Source: Alitiscatomonas aceti (GTDB lineage Bacteria; Bacillota; Clostridia; Lachnospirales; Lachnospiraceae). From it: a stretch of 61,816 bases of DNA. Of the stretch, positions 39,734 through 51,640 are shown piece by piece. The translations under genes were made by a program, and so were the position numbers. Position 1 is the stretch's first letter. The number at the start of each line of letters is the position of its first letter. A model generated the notes under the pieces. That model was not told where the DNA came from, did not search any database, and worked only from the letters and a program-made list of their open reading frames with translations. The stretch covers positions 1 to 61,816 of the forward strand of contig NZ_JAOQJF010000018.1 in NCBI RefSeq assembly GCF_025567195.1, given 5' to 3'.

Positions 39734-41754
39734 TTATCGCACCTCCTCATGCTGTTTTGGTTTCTTGTCGGTACTGCGGGGCGGCACCGGGCGTTTCAGA
39801 TGATCCAGCACCGAAGGCCGTGCGCTTTTGGCAACAACAGCCTCAGCGTGTGCCTGTCCCTTTCCGTCGATGTTGAGCAGGGTATCCAGCTCCACCAGAC
39901 GGGCGTTTTTGCTTCTCAGTTCTTCTTCATAAAGGAATGGCTTTCCAACTTCCTCTTTTGCGGCAGCCTGCTGCTGATAGAGGTTATCCAGCTGGGCCTT
40001 TGCCGCCTCCAGACGCTGGGGCATCTGGGCGAGGGCATTGTCGATACGGGTAAGATTTCCGCGAGGGTCTGTACCAAGGGTTGCCCGGTGGGTCATCTGT
40101 CCTTTCAGCAGGAGCGTATATTCCTGTTTCCAAGCGGAAAATTCCACGGACAAGGCATAGCCCCGGTAGCTGCCGATCTGCACCGGATCAGAGGTTTTGA
40201 CCTCCTTGCAGGCATCTAAAAGGGCAGCACCGGCGTTCTCCTTATCGGTCAGCAGATCTCCACGAATCTCCATACCGGCAAAGCCGTCCTCCGGGTGCGG
40301 GTGAGCTGCCAAAACCTCCAGGTCAGATTCAAAGCCTTTGATAAAGCCCTTGTGCTTTTCAATCTCCTCCGGGAAGTATTTGAGCAACTGATCCTCCAAG
40401 CGGTACTGCTTACTCTGGTGGTCGGCTTTCATCAGCTTCAGGCGAGATACTTCCACATCCAAATCCATACGCTCTTTGATACGGGGATCTCCGGCACACA
40501 GAGCCTTGATCTCGGCAAAACTGAGGGCGGTTTCATCCACATCATCGCAGGAGCGCACCGGCGATTTAGAAGTCATGATCTGGCTGATGAATTTCTGCTT
40601 ATTCTCCACCGTCTGCCACAAATAGGCATCAAAAGTCCCCTCGGTGACATAACGGTACACATGAACCAAAGGGTTGCTATTGCCCTGGCGCTCGATACGC
40701 CCCTTTCTCTGGGCAAGGTCTCCCGGTCTCCACGGACAGTCCAGGTCATGAAGCGCCACCAGACGGTCCTGCACATTAGTGCCTGCGCCCATCTTGGCCG
40801 TGCTGCCCATAAGCACACGCACCTGACCGGTACGGACTTTAGAGAACAGCTCCTTTTTCCGCACTTCGGTGTTAGCTTCATGGATAAAAGCGATCTGGTC
40901 GACAGGCATCCCCTGAGCAATGAGTTTCTGACGAATATCGTCATATACCGTAAAGGCCGGTTCCTGCTCCGGCAGGGGTACAGCGCCTTCCAGTGCGTGA
41001 AGCAGTGGATTATCCAGCGTTTTCGCCGCCTTGCTTGCAGGAGCTTTTGCCTGCGGGGTAGAAATGTCGCAGAACACCAGCTGGGTCAGCTTGTCAGCTT
41101 CGCCATCCCGCCAGATCTGCATGATGTTGTCCACGCACTGATTGACCTTTGTGCCGGGTTCGTCCGGCAGCATCTGGTTGACGATCCTCTGGTCCAGCCC
41201 CAGCTTGCGGCCATCCGAGGTAATCTTGAGCATATTGTCCTGGGACGGGTCAACGGTTCCGCTGTGTACCAGCGATGCGCGCTCCGAAAGGGCCTTGACC
41301 ATTTCCTGCTGATGTTCGGTAGGCTGCGCCACGATGTTGTGGTATTCCACTTCCGGGGTAGGCAGATTCAGCTGGTCGGCAGTCTTGATGTCGGCCACTT
41401 CTTTGAACAGGTTCATCAACTCCGGCAGATTAAAAAACTTGGAAAACCGCGTCCTTGCCCGGTAGCCGGTGCCTTCCGGTGCCAGCTCCAATGCTGTGAC
41501 GGTCTCCCCAAATCGGGAAGCCCAGCAGTCGAAGTGGGTCATGTTCAGTTCTTGCAGGCGTTCATACTGAAGGTAACGCTGCATGGTGTAAAGCTCGGTC
41601 ATGGAGTTGCTGACCGGTGTGCCGGTGGCAAAGATCACGCCACGGTTTCCGGTGATCTCATCCATATAGCGGCACTTGGCAAACATATCGGAGGATTTCT
41701 GCGCATCCGATGTGGATAAGCCTGCCACATTTCGCATTTTTGTGTATAGAAACA
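39734..41754 (-). CDS. Methylase/SNF2 helicase, 3' exon
   Basis: This is the C-terminal 673 codons of the ICE giant helicase, separated from the 5' exon by the group II intron. It opens with TGTTTCTATACAC (LFLYTKMRNVAG) and includes the helicase C-terminal domain: MGSTAKMGAGTNVQDRL and the arginine-finger motif QRKGRIERQGNSN. A helical, charged tail follows. Joined to the 5' exon, the reading frame has 8,787 nt, exactly 2,929 codons including stop. Alone this frame has no credible start, so the helicase needs splicing to be made. Confidence 0.92.
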
Positions 41755-41803
41755 ATGGTGATAGGTAATCCTTTGAAGTAATCTCCGGATTTTCCCCCAC
41801 CTC

Positions 41804-41837
41804 ACGCCGGGCGTGCACCTTTCAGCGCACCCGGCCT
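41804..41837 (-). ncRNA. Group II intron domain V
   Basis: A 34-nt hairpin: AGGCCGGGTGCG then CTGAAAGGTGCACG then CCCGGCGT, matching the domain V length, tetraloop region and internal bulge. The first bases read GGC where many introns have AGC. Confidence 0.85.
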
Positions 41838-41914
41838 ACCATCAAACTGATTTACTTTCTTCCTTCAGATTTCAATACCACTGCACCCTCACGGGTACAG
41901 CGTACTCACAAATT

Positions 41915-43840
41915 TCACGATTTGAGTTTTTCTCGGTATTTCATAATTTTGCGCACCGCCTTTGCGTCCAGCTCAGGCGGTATTGGGCTGTTATGAACCA
42001 TGCGGTGGCACGATTCGCAAAGCCATGCCAGATTGGGAACTTTATTGATTCTTTCGATTGGAAGCTGGTTGTCAATGTGGTGACAATGTTTTGGAACTGT
42101 TAGGGAAAATGGTTTTCCACAGCATTTGCACTTTCCCTTATCCCGGTTATAGGCATACTCCCGATTCATGAAGTATTCAAAGTTTGCTTTCCAGCCCTTT
42201 CCGTCTGCATAGCAGGCAAGGGCAATGTCCTCCGGGGTGTTAATGGACGGCCGGTCACAGGGCAGCGGTTTGTGCTTGTTTCGGTAATTGACGTACCGCC
42301 TGCGGCCTTCCACCGTGTACGGGGTCATCTTCTGGTCAAACGGTTTGCTCTCATACCGGCTGTGCGTGATAAACGCATAAGTGATTCCAAACCATTTCCC
42401 CTCGATGGGAATTGCAAAGGTTTTGCTTTCATATCCTTCGTGCCTGTGCGGAAGATTGCAGAGTGTTTTCAGCGGAACCTGCATCTGGTTATACTGTTTC
42501 GGGAACAGCTTTTTCCAAACGGCCAGCGCTGCATTGTTTACCCTGCGGTCGATTGCATGATAGGCGTGCGAACAGATGGACGGCTGGTAATACTGCGCCA
42601 GTCCCAGGATGATGGAGTTCACATATTGTATCTGGGCGGCCTGTGTATTTGGTTTGGAATACAGCTCAATACGGTGTACCTGTTCTAGTAGACTGCCAAT
42701 TTTCTTGGACAACCGTTCCATATCTGGCAATGGTTTTCCCACCAGATGTTCCGTCCACGTTGCAGGGTTCGGTGTTTTGCGCTTTCGTTCCGCCTTGACG
42801 ATGTAACCGAGAAAATGTATCCCTCCTTTCCGCAAATCGGTTACATAGGTCTTTTCCTGCGACAGTTCCAGTTTCAGTTTTTGCCTAAAGTATTTTGTCA
42901 GCTCACGCTTCATACGGAATGCTTCCTTTTCCGTAGAGGTCAGCACCACCCAATCATCGGCATAACGGAAGTTATACTTTGGGGTGGTTCCTGCCCATTT
43001 CAGCCTGCGTGTATCGTTGCATTTGTGCTTGCATTTGCGATGCGGCTCCATATAGGTCCGCCCCACATACCAGTCAAAATCGTTCAGATAGATGTTCGAC
43101 AGCAGAGGGGAAAGGATTCCTCCCTGCGGTGTGCCTGTTGCCGTTTGATGGTACAAATCCTGTTCGATATACCCGGCTTTCAGCATTTGGCTGATGATTT
43201 TCAGCACCCGTTTATCATGGATACCCATTCGCCATACTTTTTGAAGCAGTATCCGATGGCTGATGTTGTCAAAACACCCTTGAATGTCACCTTCCACTGC
43301 CCATACAGCCTGGTCGGGGGATTTACACCCGGCGTTGATTACATTGACAATATCCCGGATTGCGTGCTTTTGCGCCCGGTAAGGGCGAAAGCCATAGCTA
43401 TGCGGATAAAATCTCGCCTCGCATATCGGCTCTATGATTAGCCGCACACATTCCTGTATGATTCTGTCCAGTACCGTAGGGATTCCCAGCGGCCGCATTT
43501 TGCCGTTGCTTTTTGGAATATATTCACGGCGGGCTGGTTTGGGCTGATATTTGCGAAAACACGATTGAATCAATAAAATTAGTTCATCTTTTGGCATTTG
43601 CAGATAGTTGTCCATTTTCACCTTGTCTACTCCGGCGGTTTTACTGCCCTTGTTGGACTTGATGTTATGGATGGCGGTCACAATGGTGACTTCGTGCGCC
43701 ATTGCTTCCACCAATCCGGTGAACGAAACGCCCTGCCCGGATTTCTCATAGAGCATATCCTGAATGGCTTTCAGTTCCGTTTCCGTTGAAAATCTGACGT
43801 TCAAATGCACAAGGCTTTCACCTCGCAGTTCGTCACCCAT
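41915..43840 (-). CDS. ltrA: Group II intron reverse transcriptase/maturase with HNH endonuclease
   Basis: The 641-residue protein has all expected parts. Reverse transcriptase domain: PKSNGKMRPLGIPTVLDRIIQ, GDIQGCFDNI, GTPQGGILSPLL and the catalytic FRYADDW near residue 305. A maturase X domain follows (about 380-500). The C-terminal HNH endonuclease has C-x-x-C pairs (CKCCGKPF, LCESCHRMVHN) and the HHIDNQ motif. It would help splicing and copy the intron into intronless target sites after cutting the second strand. No frameshift is seen, so it appears active. Confidence 0.95.
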   Translation of the reverse strand: MGDELRGESLVHLNVRFSTETELKAIQDMLYEKSGQGVSFTGLVEAMAHEVTIVTAIHNIKSNKGSKTAGVDKVKMDNYLQMPKDELILLIQSCFRKYQPKPARREYIPKSNGKMRPLGIPTVLDRIIQECVRLIIEPICEARFYPHSYGFRPYRAQKHAIRDIVNVINAGCKSPDQAVWAVEGDIQGCFDNISHRILLQKVWRMGIHDKRVLKIISQMLKAGYIEQDLYHQTATGTPQGGILSPLLSNIYLNDFDWYVGRTYMEPHRKCKHKCNDTRRLKWAGTTPKYNFRYADDWVVLTSTEKEAFRMKRELTKYFRQKLKLELSQEKTYVTDLRKGGIHFLGYIVKAERKRKTPNPATWTEHLVGKPLPDMERLSKKIGSLLEQVHRIELYSKPNTQAAQIQYVNSIILGLAQYYQPSICSHAYHAIDRRVNNAALAVWKKLFPKQYNQMQVPLKTLCNLPHRHEGYESKTFAIPIEGKWFGITYAFITHSRYESKPFDQKMTPYTVEGRRRYVNYRNKHKPLPCDRPSINTPEDIALACYADGKGWKANFEYFMNREYAYNRDKGKCKCCGKPFSLTVPKHCHHIDNQLPIERINKVPNLAWLCESCHRMVHNSPIPPELDAKAVRKIMKYREKLKS

Positions 43841-44577
43841 CTTTCAGGGAGTTATTGGATTTTCGTTTTGTGAAATTTGTAAATCAGTTTGACTCGTACC
43901 CTTCGCCGTGGGGCATTTCAGCCCCGTGTGGCTGGCGTTACCCAGCCGCAGACTACTATGGTACGGCTGACTTCCTGTTGCTTTCATAACTCTGTAAAGC
44001 TCCGGCAACAGGCTCTCAAACGTTCCTGAATCTCTATCCTTGCGGTCATTGCTTGACCATTGAAACCCTTAGGCCGCTACCTTACACCGGGAAAACCTAA
44101 CCATGCTTTGAACCACAGTTTCTGCATGATTCCGTGTGGACATTTCATTCCACAGGGCTCGTGCGGAAAAACCAGCCGCACGCGCTTTTTCCAATTTTCA
44201 CCCTTTCGGATGCCGTCTACTCTTACGATGCTGCATAGCTTTCACTAACGGATAGCCATAGGTTTCGGAAGCCCGCACCATTATTCTCCATGCCCCTTTG
44301 CAGGGGTTTAGGTTTTCAGGTTACGGCTTCACCACGCTTTGTACCCTGCACATTTACAGATGCGCAGCGCACAGTGGAGTATTAGCTCTCGTACTGCCTG
44401 CGGTTTGACAGACCGCTATGGGATTGCTCCTTTCCGGCATTGGTTCTGTACGGCAGGGGAATTTCACCCCTGATTTCGAGATTCAAGTTCTCTGTGATAT
44501 TTTCTTATTGTTAAGTGCAATCACATGGCGCTGTTCGTCCTTGCTGTCAACAAGGGCTTATGCGCAACGTTTCGCAC

Positions 44578-47500
44578 GGTTTTTATAGTTGTGGGCCTCG
44601 TCCACGAACAATCGGTCCACACCCAGCTGCTCAAAAGTTACCACATCGTCTTTTCGCCCCTCGGCTTGCAGCTTTTCCAGTCTGGCTTCCAGAGACTTTC
44701 TGGTACGCTCCAGCTGCTTGACGGTAAAACGCTCGCCGCCGCTGGCCTGCACCTCTGCGATCCCCTCGGTGATCTCGTCGATCTGCTCATAGAGAAGCCG
44801 TTCCTGACGCTCCCGGCTGATGGGGATACGCTCAAACTGGCTGTGTCCCATGATGATGGCGTCGTAGTCCCCGGTAGCGATACGGGCGCAGAACTTTTTG
44901 CGGTTATGGGTCTCAAAGTCCTTTTTGGTTGTGACTAAGATGTTGGCAGAAGGATAGAGGCGCAGAAACTCCGACGCCCACTGCTCGGTCAGGTGGTTTG
45001 GAACCACAAAAAGAGATTTCTGGCACAAGCCCAGGCGTTTGGCTTCCATCGCAGCGGCCACCATCTCAAAAGTTTTGCCTGCGCCCACCTCATGTGCCAA
45101 CAGGGTATTACCGCCATACAGCACATGGGCGATGGCGCTTTTCTGGTGTTCCCGCAGAGTAATGGCTGGGTTCATGCCGCCAAAAGTGATATGACTGCCA
45201 TCATACTCGCGGGGACGGGTAGAGTTCATTTCTTCGTTGTACTGGCGCACCAAAGTCTGGCGGCGTTCCGGGTCTCTCCAGATCCAGTCCCTAAAGGCTT
45301 CCCTGATAGCCTGCTGTTTTTGGGCAGCCAAGGTGGTCTCCTTGGCGTTCAGCACGCGGCGCTCTTTTCCGTCTGCGTCCTCTATGGTGTCATAGATACG
45401 GACATCTCGCAGGTTCAGGCTGTCCTCCAAAATCTTATAAGCATTGGCGCGGCTGGTCCCGTAGGTGGTGTAGGCTGCCACATCGTTGTAGGATACGGAA
45501 GATTTTCCTTTGATCTGCCATTCAGCGGTAAAGGAGGAATAGTTGACCTCGATGCTGCGCTGGAGGTAAAACGGGGTGTTGAAGGTCTCGTACATAAACT
45601 GTTGGATGTACTCTTTGTCGATCCAGGTTGCACCCAGGCGCACCTCGATCTCCGACGCATCCAGGTCTTTAGGCTGGGCGGCAGTAAGGGCTTCCACATT
45701 GACTGCAAAGGAAGGGTCCTGCTGTGCCGCACGCTGCGCCTGACGCAGTTTACGGCGTACATTGCCGGAAAGGTATTCATCGGCAGTCACATAATGGGGA
45801 GTGCCATCCTGCTCCAGTTGTCCCGGTACACGGAAGATCACGCCTTGCAGCTCTCCGGCCAGTTCTTCTTTTGTTTTTCCGGTAAGCTGGCTCATATAGC
45901 CCATATCCACACAGGCTTTTTCCGAGATGGACACCGCCAGCGCTTCACTTGCNNNNNNNNNNNNNNNNNNNNNNNNNNNNNNNNNNNNNNNNNNNNNNNN
46001 NNNNNNNNNNNNNNNNNNNNNNNNNNNNNNNNNNNNNNNNNNNNNNNNNNNNNNNNNNNNNNNNNNNNNNNNNNNNNNNNNNNNNNNNNNNNNNNNNNNN
46101 NNNNNNNNNNNNNNNNNNNNNNNNNNNNNNNNNNNNNNNNNNNNNNNNNNNNNNNNNNNNNNNNNNNNNNNNNNNNNNNNNNNNNNNNNNNNNNNNNNGT
46201 CCATCTGAAGGTCGAGCAGCTCCTGCACACAATCCCGCAGTCCCACAAGACCTTTCACGCGGGCTTCTGCGGTAGCGTTGAGGTCAGGGCGCACCATACG
46301 GCTGTTTTCCCGGTAGTACACCTGCCCGTCTACAATGGCATAGGAATAGTTCTTCACATTGGGGTCGGCAGGAATGGAGGTGTCAATGGTTTCGCCTTCG
46401 CCCAGCTCCGGCAGCTCTGCCTCCTGATAAGTGCCATGAATGTACTTCACAGCATCATGCAGCTGGTCGGAAAGCTCCAGTCCCTCGATAGGGTTCACGG
46501 TGTAGTCCATACCATGAGCGGTGCTTACCGGCTCCTGTCTGCCCAGCACCATTTCCGGGTGGTCGATAAAATACCGGTTGATGGCAAACCCGTCCTCCGT
46601 CTGTCCGGTCTGAGTCCATTCCGGCACGATGTCCAGCGGGCGGTCCCGCTTTTGGAGGAAAATGATGTCCGATACCACCTCGGNNNNNNNNNNNNNNNNN
46701 NNNNNNNNNNNNNNNNNNNNNNNNNNNNNNNNNNNNNNNNNNNNNNNNNNNNNNNNNNNNNNNNNNNNNNNNNNNNNNNNNNNNNNNNNNNNNNNNNNNN
46801 NNNNNNNNNNNNNNNNNNNNNNNNNNNNNNNNNNNNNNNNNNNNNNNNNNNNNNNNNNNNNNNNNNNNNNNNNNNNNNNNNNNNNNNNNNNNNNNNNNNN
46901 NNNNNNNNNNNNNNNNNNNNNNNNNNNNNNGGCAAGGTCAAAGAAGTCACGCCTGTCAGTGGTCTCAAAGCCGCCTACTGTGATGTCCGCCTTGGGATAG
47001 AGCTGCTTTGCGATGCGCCCGGAAACCGGGTCCAGCTCCACGCCGTACAGACGGCTGTTTCGCATTTCCTCCGGCAGCATACCGAAGAAATTGCCCACAC
47101 CCATAGATGGCTCCAGAATATTTCCGGTCTCAAACCCCATACGGCCCACCGCTTCATAGATGGCCTGAATGACCGTAGGGCTGGTGTAGTGGGCGTTGAG
47201 GGTGGAGCTTCTGGCGGCGGCATATTCCTCTGGGGTCAGCAGCTCTTTCAGCTGGGCATACTCGGAAGCCCATGCCGTTTTCTCCGGGTCAAAGGCGTCG
47301 GCAAGACCGCCCCAGCCCACATAGCGGGATAGGACTTCCTGCTGTTCGGGGCTTGCCTGCTGTCCGGCAGCTTCCAGATTTTTCAGCAAACGAATGGCAT
47401 TGATATTTGCCTGGAACTTAGCTTTCGGACCGCCTTCGCCCAAATGCTCATCGGTAATACGGAAGTTTTGTGCATTGCGGAGCAGGTTTGCCTTGTATTC

Positions 47501-50500
47501 CTCATAGGAGGCTTCCTCGGCAGCTTTGGCATTGGGGAAGGTCTGCCACTGGCCATTGACCTGAATGGAAACCGGGTGTTCGTCCAGCACTTCCTCAAAG
47601 GTTTTCTCCGGCTCTGTCACAGGGGCTGGTGGCTCCGGCTCCTCGATATGCAGCCGTTCCACCACCACATCATAAGGCAGATTGTTTTTATCGCCCGGAT
47701 AAACGGCTACGGTCTCGGAATGGAGGACCGGGGCTTCAGCAACCGGTTCGGAGCGTTCCTGTCCAAAACCGTCCAGCTGACGGGCATACATCCCACGCAG
47801 CAAAGGCGCAACCTCATCCCAGCGGAAATACAGCATAGCCAGACGCTTTTCCTCTGCATCCATGACTTCCAGCTCTATGCCCTGTGCCGTGGTACGGTAA
47901 TCGGCAATATCACCAGTCTCCAGATCCAGCGTCTCGATCTCACCGGAATAGGCTCTACTCAGCCAGTAGGCGATCTCACTGTTGCTCCTGCCGGATTGCA
48001 GCAGCGTGGAAACCTGTTTTTTATCTGCTTCATCCATCAGTCCATGGGCCAATACATCCCGCAAGTCCTGATCTACCTTGTCCGGGTCAACGGGAAGAAA
48101 CTCGGTATAGTAAGCATTGCGGCGGTCTGCCCGAAGCAGCTGTTCAAACTGTTCTTTGTGTTCTGCACGGTAGATGGGATATACCATACCGGTGGGCAGA
48201 AGCTGCACAGTGTCATCCCGCAGCTCCGTGATCTGATAGGCGTCATCCTCGATATACACGGTATCTCCCACGGCATAGACCGGGGCGGCAGGGTCATAGG
48301 AGGTTCTTTGCGGAATAGGGCCGCGAACGGCGTCATACTCCTCATCGGAAATGGAAACCTCGGAAGTCTGTTCTGCCTCAGCAGCTGCGATCTGCTCTGC
48401 ATCCGACATTACTCGCTGGATAAACGGGTCATTGTCCAGTTTTTCCGGGTCTGCCACCTGGCCGTTGACGATCCCTCTTTCCTCCAGAGCTTCCCGGATG
48501 GCGATAGGGTCGATGTTGTCAAAACGGTCCTGTTCTTCTTCGGTATAGAACCGGTCCTCCTGAATGAGCTGGGCAATCCTGCGTTGTACCTTCGGCCAGG
48601 GCAGCTGCGTTTCCTCCGGGCTGCCGGCACGAGTAATGAACAGGCTGTTGCTGTTACTGCTGCCGTATTCCTGAGCCAGCCATGCGGCAGTATCTTTCTC
48701 TCTTGCATGGTCTTTCATATAGCGGACGACAGCGTGTTTACTCTCAATATTGCCGTTCCATGCACAAATGGCAGAATCAATATCTTCCTGAGAAAGAGGG
48801 CGCAGAAGCTCATGGAGCTTTGGATAGGTTTCGTCGATCACTTCCCGGTGCAGGCGCTGGCGGAACTCCGGCACATCCGAATAGAGGCGGATCAGCTCCA
48901 TATTCTTAGAGGCAAGGACCGCACGGCGCACAGCGGCATTGCCCTCGATGACAGCATTTTCACGGTCAGAATGACCGCAGGCATTGCGGTATGCGGCATC
49001 CTCGAAAATGGCGGCAGTTACCACAGGCTTATACTGCTCAAACTGCTCCCGAAGGGTAGGCTTTGGCGTTTCTTCCTCCACCTCCGGCTGCTGGGCTTGA
49101 ATGGCATCTTCTTCTGCCAGTTCCTTTTCAGCCTGGATCTTGTCATACTGCGCCTGTTCCTGTTCGGTAAGATAGCGGCCTTTCTGAACAAGAGAGGTAA
49201 TGCGCTTGGCAACATTTTCCCAGTTCAAGTGAACATCCGGGCAGTCCTGCTTTTTATAGTGCACTCCTTTTCCGTCGTGATCTTCGCCGCTGTGTGTTGC
49301 GCCGGACAGGGCATGAGAGCGACCACCAATGCCATACTCGTCTTTGAGGAATCTCACTTTTTCCTTATCCGTATGGTTTTCCATGAAGAACGCATAGATG
49401 CGGCCTTTTCCTCCGGCAAAACTGCTGCCGCTGGTCATGGCGGCGTCGATCTCATCCTCGGTAATGAAGTGCTGGACGGTTGGCACTTGGGAAAGGTCCG
49501 AAGAAAAAGTCCTGCGTGGCAGGTCAAGGTCCTTCAGGTTCTCCCAGATTTCCCTTGGCCTATGATAGTGAAAGCGCAGCAGGTCACGGTCCTGCTGATA
49601 AGCGGTCCAGAAGGCGGCGTATTCTTCCTTGAGGGTCTGGCGGAAAGCCGGGTCACTTAGCTGCTCCGTCAGGCGGCGGGTCTCCTCCGGGAACCCATTG
49701 CCTTTGATCTCTGACAGGCAGGACAAATATCCGGCTTCTCTGGCTTCCTCACTGAAATCGTGATATAGGTTCCAGAACTTTGTGGCAAGGAGGGAGCGTT
49801 CATAGCCTGCCGCTTCTGCAAGCTCCACATTGGAGGCGAACTGGCCGCTTTCCAAAAGCTCCCCGATACGCTCTGCGGCGCTCTCCCAGGAAATGACCTG
49901 GGCAGACCTGTCATAACGGACAGACTTCCTATGGGAAAGATGGATACCATCCTCGGCATACCATGAGCTTACACTGCCAAGGCCATTGCCGCCGCGGTAC
50001 AGCGTTTTCAGTATCTCGGCAATCTCAGCGATGGTTTTCTGCTTTTCAAAGGCTGCAACCACACGCTCTCTCTGGCGGTCCGTATTGCCGCCCAAACGCA
50101 GCACATGGTCAATATCATTTTGAGCAAAAGAAAAAGCAGAGGATGTATGCGCTACATTCTCTGCTTCATCTATGGATTGAATTTGTTCCGCTTCGGAAAG
50201 GAACAGGTTTAGGGTCAGCTGTTGATAAGCTCCGCCATCAGGATCTCCTCGGCCTGGGCTTTGCAGGTGTTCATCAGCCCCACCCACTTCATGGGATCGC
50301 TGGCTTTCAACTCCTCTGTGGCTCCCGCTTCCTTCGCCAGCTGGGGCATCATCTGCTCCAGTCTGTTCTGGGCGGTCTCGTCGATCTCGATGAGGTGCGG
50401 GTACAGCTTCTCGCTCAGCAACATCTGGTTGTAGAGGATGGGACGGTGTTCCTTCAGATAGGTTTTCCTCATCCTGCCGTACTTGCCCAGAGGTTTCTCC

Positions 50501-51343
50501 GGCTGCTGGCTCAGCTTCAGGTCGGGAATCAGATAGTCTCCGTTCTGGATATAGGTCATGGGATTGTTCATCTTGCTTGCTCCTTTCTTGGTTGGCTTCG
50601 CGCTCTGCATTTCGGACGGTAACGCCGATCTGCCGCAGCACCTGCTGGTTGATCTGGCTGACCGCCGTTCCCAGTGCGCCGATGGTAGCCGGGGTGTTGA
50701 AGTCGAAAATCGCCATAAAGTCCTCGTGGGTAAAATAGCGTTCCGGCTCCAATCCGCAGCGGGACATCAGGGCGTAGGAAATGCTGACGGTGGCGGCTGC
50801 CTTAAACTGTACTTCGATGTTAAACTCATCATATTCCTCTAAAAAAGAATCGTCAACGATATAGAGAAAGTCCTGACGATGCTCGTTCCAGTATTCGCCC
50901 GCCAGCTTTCCGGCCACCGCCTCCAGCTGCTGGGCAAGGTCATCGCCGCCAACCTCGTAAGTGCGCTCCAGCATGGCCGACACAGAATCTCTGTGCTGTT
51001 CCTCCAGCTTCCACAGCCAGGGGGTGCGGGAATATTCACGGGTCCCGGTGTCGGAAATGTCAAAGACATAGCGCAGGCGGGGCCTGTCCCCGGAATCGTC
51101 CACCAGCGCGATCCCCTTGGAACCGCGCCTTACATACCGGCCCATCTTTTCATTCCACAAATCGTACTCTGCACAGGCGGTGGCGTCCGGTCGCTGGGCG
51201 TAGATCATCAGCTGCTCATGGAACGGGTATTTGTAAAGGCGGGAAGCAGTGGTGAGAAACCCTGCCCATTCCTGCCAGCTCCCCGTGAGCTGTGTTGCCA
51301 CCTTGTCCGCCATCTGTGCATATTGTTCAGCTTTGGTTGGCAT
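44578..51343 (-). CDS. Methylase/SNF2 helicase, 5' exon
   Basis: About 2,255 codons, with two N runs that keep the frame. N-terminus: an ArdC-like domain (residues 1-90). About residues 240-370 form a disordered polar linker, which overlaps tnpV. The centre has an N6-DNA methylase SAM motif (EPSMGVGNFFG) and ILEP; the catalytic NPPY motif would fall in a gap. The C-terminal third has helicase motifs: LREHQKSAIAHVLYGG, HEVGAGKTF (motif I) and LFVDEAHNYKN (motif II), where the intron interrupts. Such proteins may protect incoming ICE DNA or aid its processing. SD AAAGGAGG precedes the ATG at 51343. Confidence 0.93.
45953..46198. other. Run of N, 246 bp, in the helicase gene
   Basis: Unknown bases between LQMD and ASEALAVS of the helicase; the frame is kept. 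Confidence 1.
46684..46930. other. Run of N, 247 bp, in the methylase part of the helicase gene
   Basis: Unknown bases after RRDFFDLA; probably hides the methylase catalytic motif. Confidence 1.
50215..50571 (-). CDS. tnpV: TnpV-like protein nested in the helicase gene
   Basis: An 118-residue frame lies wholly inside the helicase 5' exon, same strand, other frame. AAGGAG precedes its ATG at 50569-50571 by 8 nt. The protein is protein-like throughout (MTYIQNGDYLIPDL, then YLKEHRPILYNQMLLSEKL, ending EEILMAELI) and matches the pattern of TnpV proteins of clostridial transposons: GDYxIPxL, KxYLKxH and the final AEEILxxELI. The helicase frame over the same bases is low-complexity and polar. TnpV function is not known. 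Confidence 0.75.
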   Translation of the reverse strand: MNNPMTYIQNGDYLIPDLKLSQQPEKPLGKYGRMRKTYLKEHRPILYNQMLLSEKLYPHLIEIDETAQNRLEQMMPQLAKEAGATEELKASDPMKWVGLMNTCKAQAEEILMAELINS

Positions 51344-51373
51344 GGTGTTCTGTCCTCCTTTCAGTTTTTAGGT

Positions 51374-51405
51374 AAAAAGGGTGGGGTGGCAGATTGCCAC
51401 CCCAT
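51374..51405 (-). terminator. Terminator between TTRAP and helicase genes
   Basis: GGGGTGGCA/TGCCACCCC stem (51403-51395 with 51391-51383) and a 3-nt loop, followed on the minus strand by ACCC and TTTTT. The helicase then starts at 51343, so attenuation between the genes is possible. Confidence 0.75.
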
Positions 51406-51422
51406 CCCTGCGGTTATGGTGT

Positions 51423-51638
51423 TTACTGGTCAAAATCCGGGTACAGCTCCAGCTGGGCAAAGTCCTCATCGGTCATCGCACAGAGCTTCGTAAGGGCGCT
51501 GTCGGTCAGCTCCATCAGTTCCGTTTCCTCCGGTGATAGTTCGCCGCGCATCTCACGCAGGCTGTCGATCAATCCGGTGCGGCTGCCGGTATTGTAAATG
51601 CACATCAGGTTCATTTCCTCAAAAGTAAAGTTTCCCAT
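51423..51638 (-). CDS. Transposon-transfer assisting protein (TTRAP)
   Basis: The 71-residue acidic protein reads FTFEEMNLMCIYNTGSRTGL with the LTDSALTKLCAMTDEDFAQL helix pair, the pattern of the TTRAP family of clostridial ICEs. The ATG at 51638 lies 2 bp after the stop of the CHC2/ArdC gene. The family is associated with transfer but has no known mechanism. Confidence 0.85.
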   Translation of the reverse strand: MGNFTFEEMNLMCIYNTGSRTGLIDSLREMRGELSPEETELMELTDSALTKLCAMTDEDFAQLELYPDFDQ

Positions 51639-51640
51639 AA

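Larger units (their letters stand above)
41755..44577 (-). mobile_element. Complete group II intron, 2,823 bp, inserted in the helicase gene
   Basis: The intron is on the coding strand of its host. It begins GTGCG (44577-44573) and ends CACCAT (41755). Domain V is at 41804-41837. A bulged A 8 nt from the 3' end fits domain VI (GGTG/CACC stem). The loop of GTGCGG/CCGCAC carries GGTTTTT (44173-44167), complementary to AAAAACC at the end of the 5' exon: a 7-bp EBS1-IBS1 pairing. Removal joins AAC-C to TG-TTT and restores the residues N-L-F after the DEAH motif. The maturase is encoded inside. No target duplication is expected for retrohoming. Confidence 0.95.

Noticed and set aside
41734..41818. 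Start of the helicase 3' part at an ATG near 41818
   Set aside because: Those codons are intron sequence; the exon begins at 41754 by protein continuity and intron rules.
44973..47332. Long plus-strand frames opposite the helicase gene, also at 47444-49660 and 40295-41719
   Set aside because: They mirror the GC-rich codons of a conserved minus-strand gene and carry no domain or SD.
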